A DNA stretch of 8,576 bases from an uncultured Schwartzia sp. (GTDB taxonomy: Bacteria > Bacillota > Negativicutes > Selenomonadales > Selenomonadaceae): contig CAJPQU010000084.1 of NCBI GenBank assembly GCA_905372875.1, positions 1-8,576 on the forward strand, read 5' to 3'. Below the pieces are notes generated by a model, which saw nothing but the letters and a program-made list of their open reading frames with translations, searched no databases and had not been told where the DNA came from. The position numbers were made by a program, and so were the translations under genes. Positions 6,771 to 8,576 of this stretch are shown in pieces (the first letter of the stretch is position 1; each line of letters starts with the position of its first letter).

Positions 6771-6809
6771 TAAATGAAAAATATAGAACGAGAAAGAAGG
6801 TTATGATGC

Positions 6810-8576
6810 ATGAAGGGGACCGTTGTGGCCACGTGGATACAGACGGCGAAAACACTTTGGGGAGAAAATATCGTTCAAACCGCGATGGAACAAAACGGCT
6901 GGGAGCCCGATCGTCTGTTCCTGCCGCTGGAGGATGTTGAAGATGCCGCTGTAGATAGGTTCATGGATCTTTTGAGCCGCGCCCAGAACATGTCGAAAGC
7001 TACGCTTTGGTATGAAATCGGTCGAGATAATGTTCGCACATTTTCTCAGGTATATCCTTCTTTTTTTAAGGGAAAAACGCTCTATACATTTTTAGCCTCC
7101 ATGTATGACGTACATGTGGAAGTCGTTAAAATGGTAGCTGGAGCCAAGCCCCCCATATTGGAAATGAAGCCAATCTCCTCGCATGAGGCGATATTTTCTT
7201 ACGATTCTCCTCGCGGAATGCAGGATTATTTTCGCGGTTTAATTCAAGGCGCTGTAGAATTTTTTCATGAGCCCCTCTCCATGGATGTTTTAGAACAAAC
7301 GCCTACGCACTTAAAGCTTAAGCTTCATTTTGCGGCTTTGATCTGGGCAGAGCAAACCTTTCCAATAAATCGTGCCTTAAGTTTTATTGGATCGGTTGCC
7401 GGAAAGATCAGCCTCGTATCGTTTACTGTCACCCTTATCCCCGCGTTTTTCTTGTTTTTCTGGGAGACTTCTTGGAAGTTTTTGGTATTCCCGGTCTTCA
7501 GTGGTGTTTTTGTCTGGCTGGTCTCGGCAATTCTGCTGCGCCCTCTGTCGGCTCTGCGCGGCGAAATGAAAAGTCTCTTGGCGCATCACTATGATTCCGA
7601 TGGTACACTGCGCTCTGGAGATGAATTCGAAGAGTTAGCGACCTCTCTCCAAACGTATAAAAAAGGCGTTAAAGCCGACTTCACCGGTTTCCGCGGCACA
7701 GGGGACGAGCTCATTCGTTACGGTTCAGATTTTAATGACTTAGCGGAAAATATGGGGAACACTTCGCAAAATATCGTAAACGTCATCAATGAGGTAGCCG
7801 TGGCCGCTACCCATGGCGCGGAAAATACCAGCGCGGTAGCCAGTTTCCTTCACAAGAATATGACCGCACTGGAAACGGCCGTAAAAGAGCAGACCGATAA
7901 TAACGCCCATCTCCTTAGCGCGGTAGATAATATCGACAAAGGTTTCAGCGATGTACACGCCTCCAGCGAGCAACTGACAAAGACTATGGAAAAATTTTCT
8001 GTCGTTCGTGATACGGTGGAAGCCCTTCGCAATGAAACAGAGAAAATTCGTTCTATCACCGATGTCGTGACTCGGATCGCGGCACAAACTAACCTTTTGG
8101 CTTTGAATGCGGCCATCGAGGCGGCGCGCGCGGGAGAGCAGGGCCGAGGATTTGCCGTGGTCGCCGAAGAGATCCGTACTTTGGCGGAACAATCAAAACA
8201 GCAGGCAGCAGTGATTTCCACCGATATTGATAATATCGCACAGATCATCAGCAACGTAACTTCCTCCGTAGATACGGAATACCAATCGTTAGGACAGGAA
8301 AGTCAACAACTTCAGGATGTGGTCAGTAATAATTTGGAACATATTGGCAATATCCGGGACGTTTCCGTCAGTATAAGCGCCATCATCACTTCACTGCAAG
8401 AAGAAATGAATGAGATGAATCAGGTTTTTGGAAAGGTAGAATCAATCGCGGCCATGTCGGAAGAAAATTCCGCCGCTGCTGAAGAAGTCACCGCTACAGT
8501 CCAGGTACACAACGAGAAACTGCAAGATATGATGGAAAAAATCGGTAGCTTCAAGGAAATTTCCGTTCGTTTCTCT
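6810..8576 (+). CDS. H-NOX heme gas-sensor/methyl-accepting chemotaxis receptor, partial at the 3' end
   Basis: The frame is open for 589 codons to the window edge. Residues 1 to about 180 are an H-NOX (heme NO/oxygen binding) domain starting M-K-G-T-V-V. They include the proximal heme ligand His102 (Y-D-V-H), the Y-x-S-x-R propionate motif at Tyr131/Ser133/Arg135, Pro115, and the distal residues Trp9, Asn74 and Tyr140. Two membrane helices follow (about 200-218 and 223-243) with almost no periplasmic loop, so the sensor is cytoplasmic. A HAMP-like segment (about 244-285) leads to a methyl-accepting signalling domain. Its hairpin tip reads I-A-A-Q-T-N-L-L-A-L-N-A-A-I-E-A-A-R (423-440), and a probable methylation segment lies near 550-562. 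The receptor would bind O2 or NO at heme and control CheA/CheW, so the host is probably motile. The architecture matches the H-NOX receptor (Tar4H type) of Thermoanaerobacter. The ATG at 6810 is fixed by homology and by AGAAGG upstream. The stop lies outside the window, but the signalling domain appears nearly complete. Confidence 0.93.
   Translation, partial: MKGTVVATWIQTAKTLWGENIVQTAMEQNGWEPDRLFLPLEDVEDAAVDRFMDLLSRAQNMSKATLWYEIGRDNVRTFSQVYPSFFKGKTLYTFLASMYDVHVEVVKMVAGAKPPILEMKPISSHEAIFSYDSPRGMQDYFRGLIQGAVEFFHEPLSMDVLEQTPTHLKLKLHFAALIWAEQTFPINRALSFIGSVAGKISLVSFTVTLIPAFFLFFWETSWKFLVFPVFSGVFVWLVSAILLRPLSALRGEMKSLLAHHYDSDGTLRSGDEFEELATSLQTYKKGVKADFTGFRGTGDELIRYGSDFNDLAENMGNTSQNIVNVINEVAVAATHGAENTSAVASFLHKNMTALETAVKEQTDNNAHLLSAVDNIDKGFSDVHASSEQLTKTMEKFSVVRDTVEALRNETEKIRSITDVVTRIAAQTNLLALNAAIEAARAGEQGRGFAVVAEEIRTLAEQSKQQAAVISTDIDNIAQIISNVTSSVDTEYQSLGQESQQLQDVVSNNLEHIGNIRDVSVSISAIITSLQEEMNEMNQVFGKVESIAAMSEENSAAAEEVTATVQVHNEKLQDMMEKIGSFKEISVRFS

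Noticed and set aside
7740..8254. Minus-strand frames of 150 and 134 codons inside the chemotaxis receptor gene
   Set aside because: They lie antisense to the conserved signalling domain, have no ribosome sites and read as compositional shadows of the plus-strand gene.

Overview
The window looks like a chromosomal segment from an anaerobic, motile member of the Bacillota, with moderate GC content (judged by eye). The evidence is the ecfA1-ecfA2-ecfT-truA gene order typical of Firmicutes, a SpoIID/LytB protein next to queA, a CsoR-type copper regulator, and an H-NOX-type heme sensor fused to a chemotaxis receptor, an arrangement known from obligate anaerobes such as Thermoanaerobacter and Clostridium. 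I lean towards Negativicutes or a related clostridial lineage, but this is inference, because no rRNA or other phylogenetic marker is present.

Layout. Positions 1-715, minus strand: a copper-response module. csoR (715-440) is followed by a rho-independent terminator, then a strong sigma-A-type promoter with a perfect inverted repeat inside it. That promoter drives the start of a P-type ATPase-like gene, which runs off the window at position 1. Positions 781-6527, minus strand: a tightly packed run transcribed leftwards, in the order ecfA1, ecfA2, ecfT, truA, spoIID-like gene and queA. The first four genes overlap end to end. The last two follow with short gaps of 42 and 22 nt. The spoIID-like gene is broken by a +1 frame change. 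Positions 6528-6809: a divergent intergenic region holding one promoter for each direction. Positions 6810-8576, plus strand: an H-NOX/two-transmembrane/HAMP/methyl-accepting chemotaxis receptor, open at the right edge.

How the genes work together. EcfA1, EcfA2 and EcfT form the energy-coupling module of a vitamin or metal importer whose substrate-binding S components lie elsewhere. TruA and QueA modify tRNA (pseudouridine 38-40 and the queuosine precursor). The SpoIID/LytB protein would trim denuded glycan strands in the cell wall. CsoR would repress the P-type ATPase gene until Cu(I) appears. The receptor would bind a diatomic gas at heme in its cytoplasmic N-terminal domain and pass the signal to the CheA/CheY pathway.

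The points most worth following are three. First, the H-NOX domain aligns without gaps to the Thermoanaerobacter O2-binding H-NOX as I recall it, and keeps the full Trp9/Asn74/Tyr140 distal pocket and His102, which predicts an O2-sensing receptor in a presumed anaerobe. Second, the ATPase-like protein begins inside the actuator domain and has Asn-Gln-Gly-Val where the TGES motif should be. Third, the spoIID-like gene is frameshifted. No CRISPR array, insertion sequence, tRNA or rRNA was seen.
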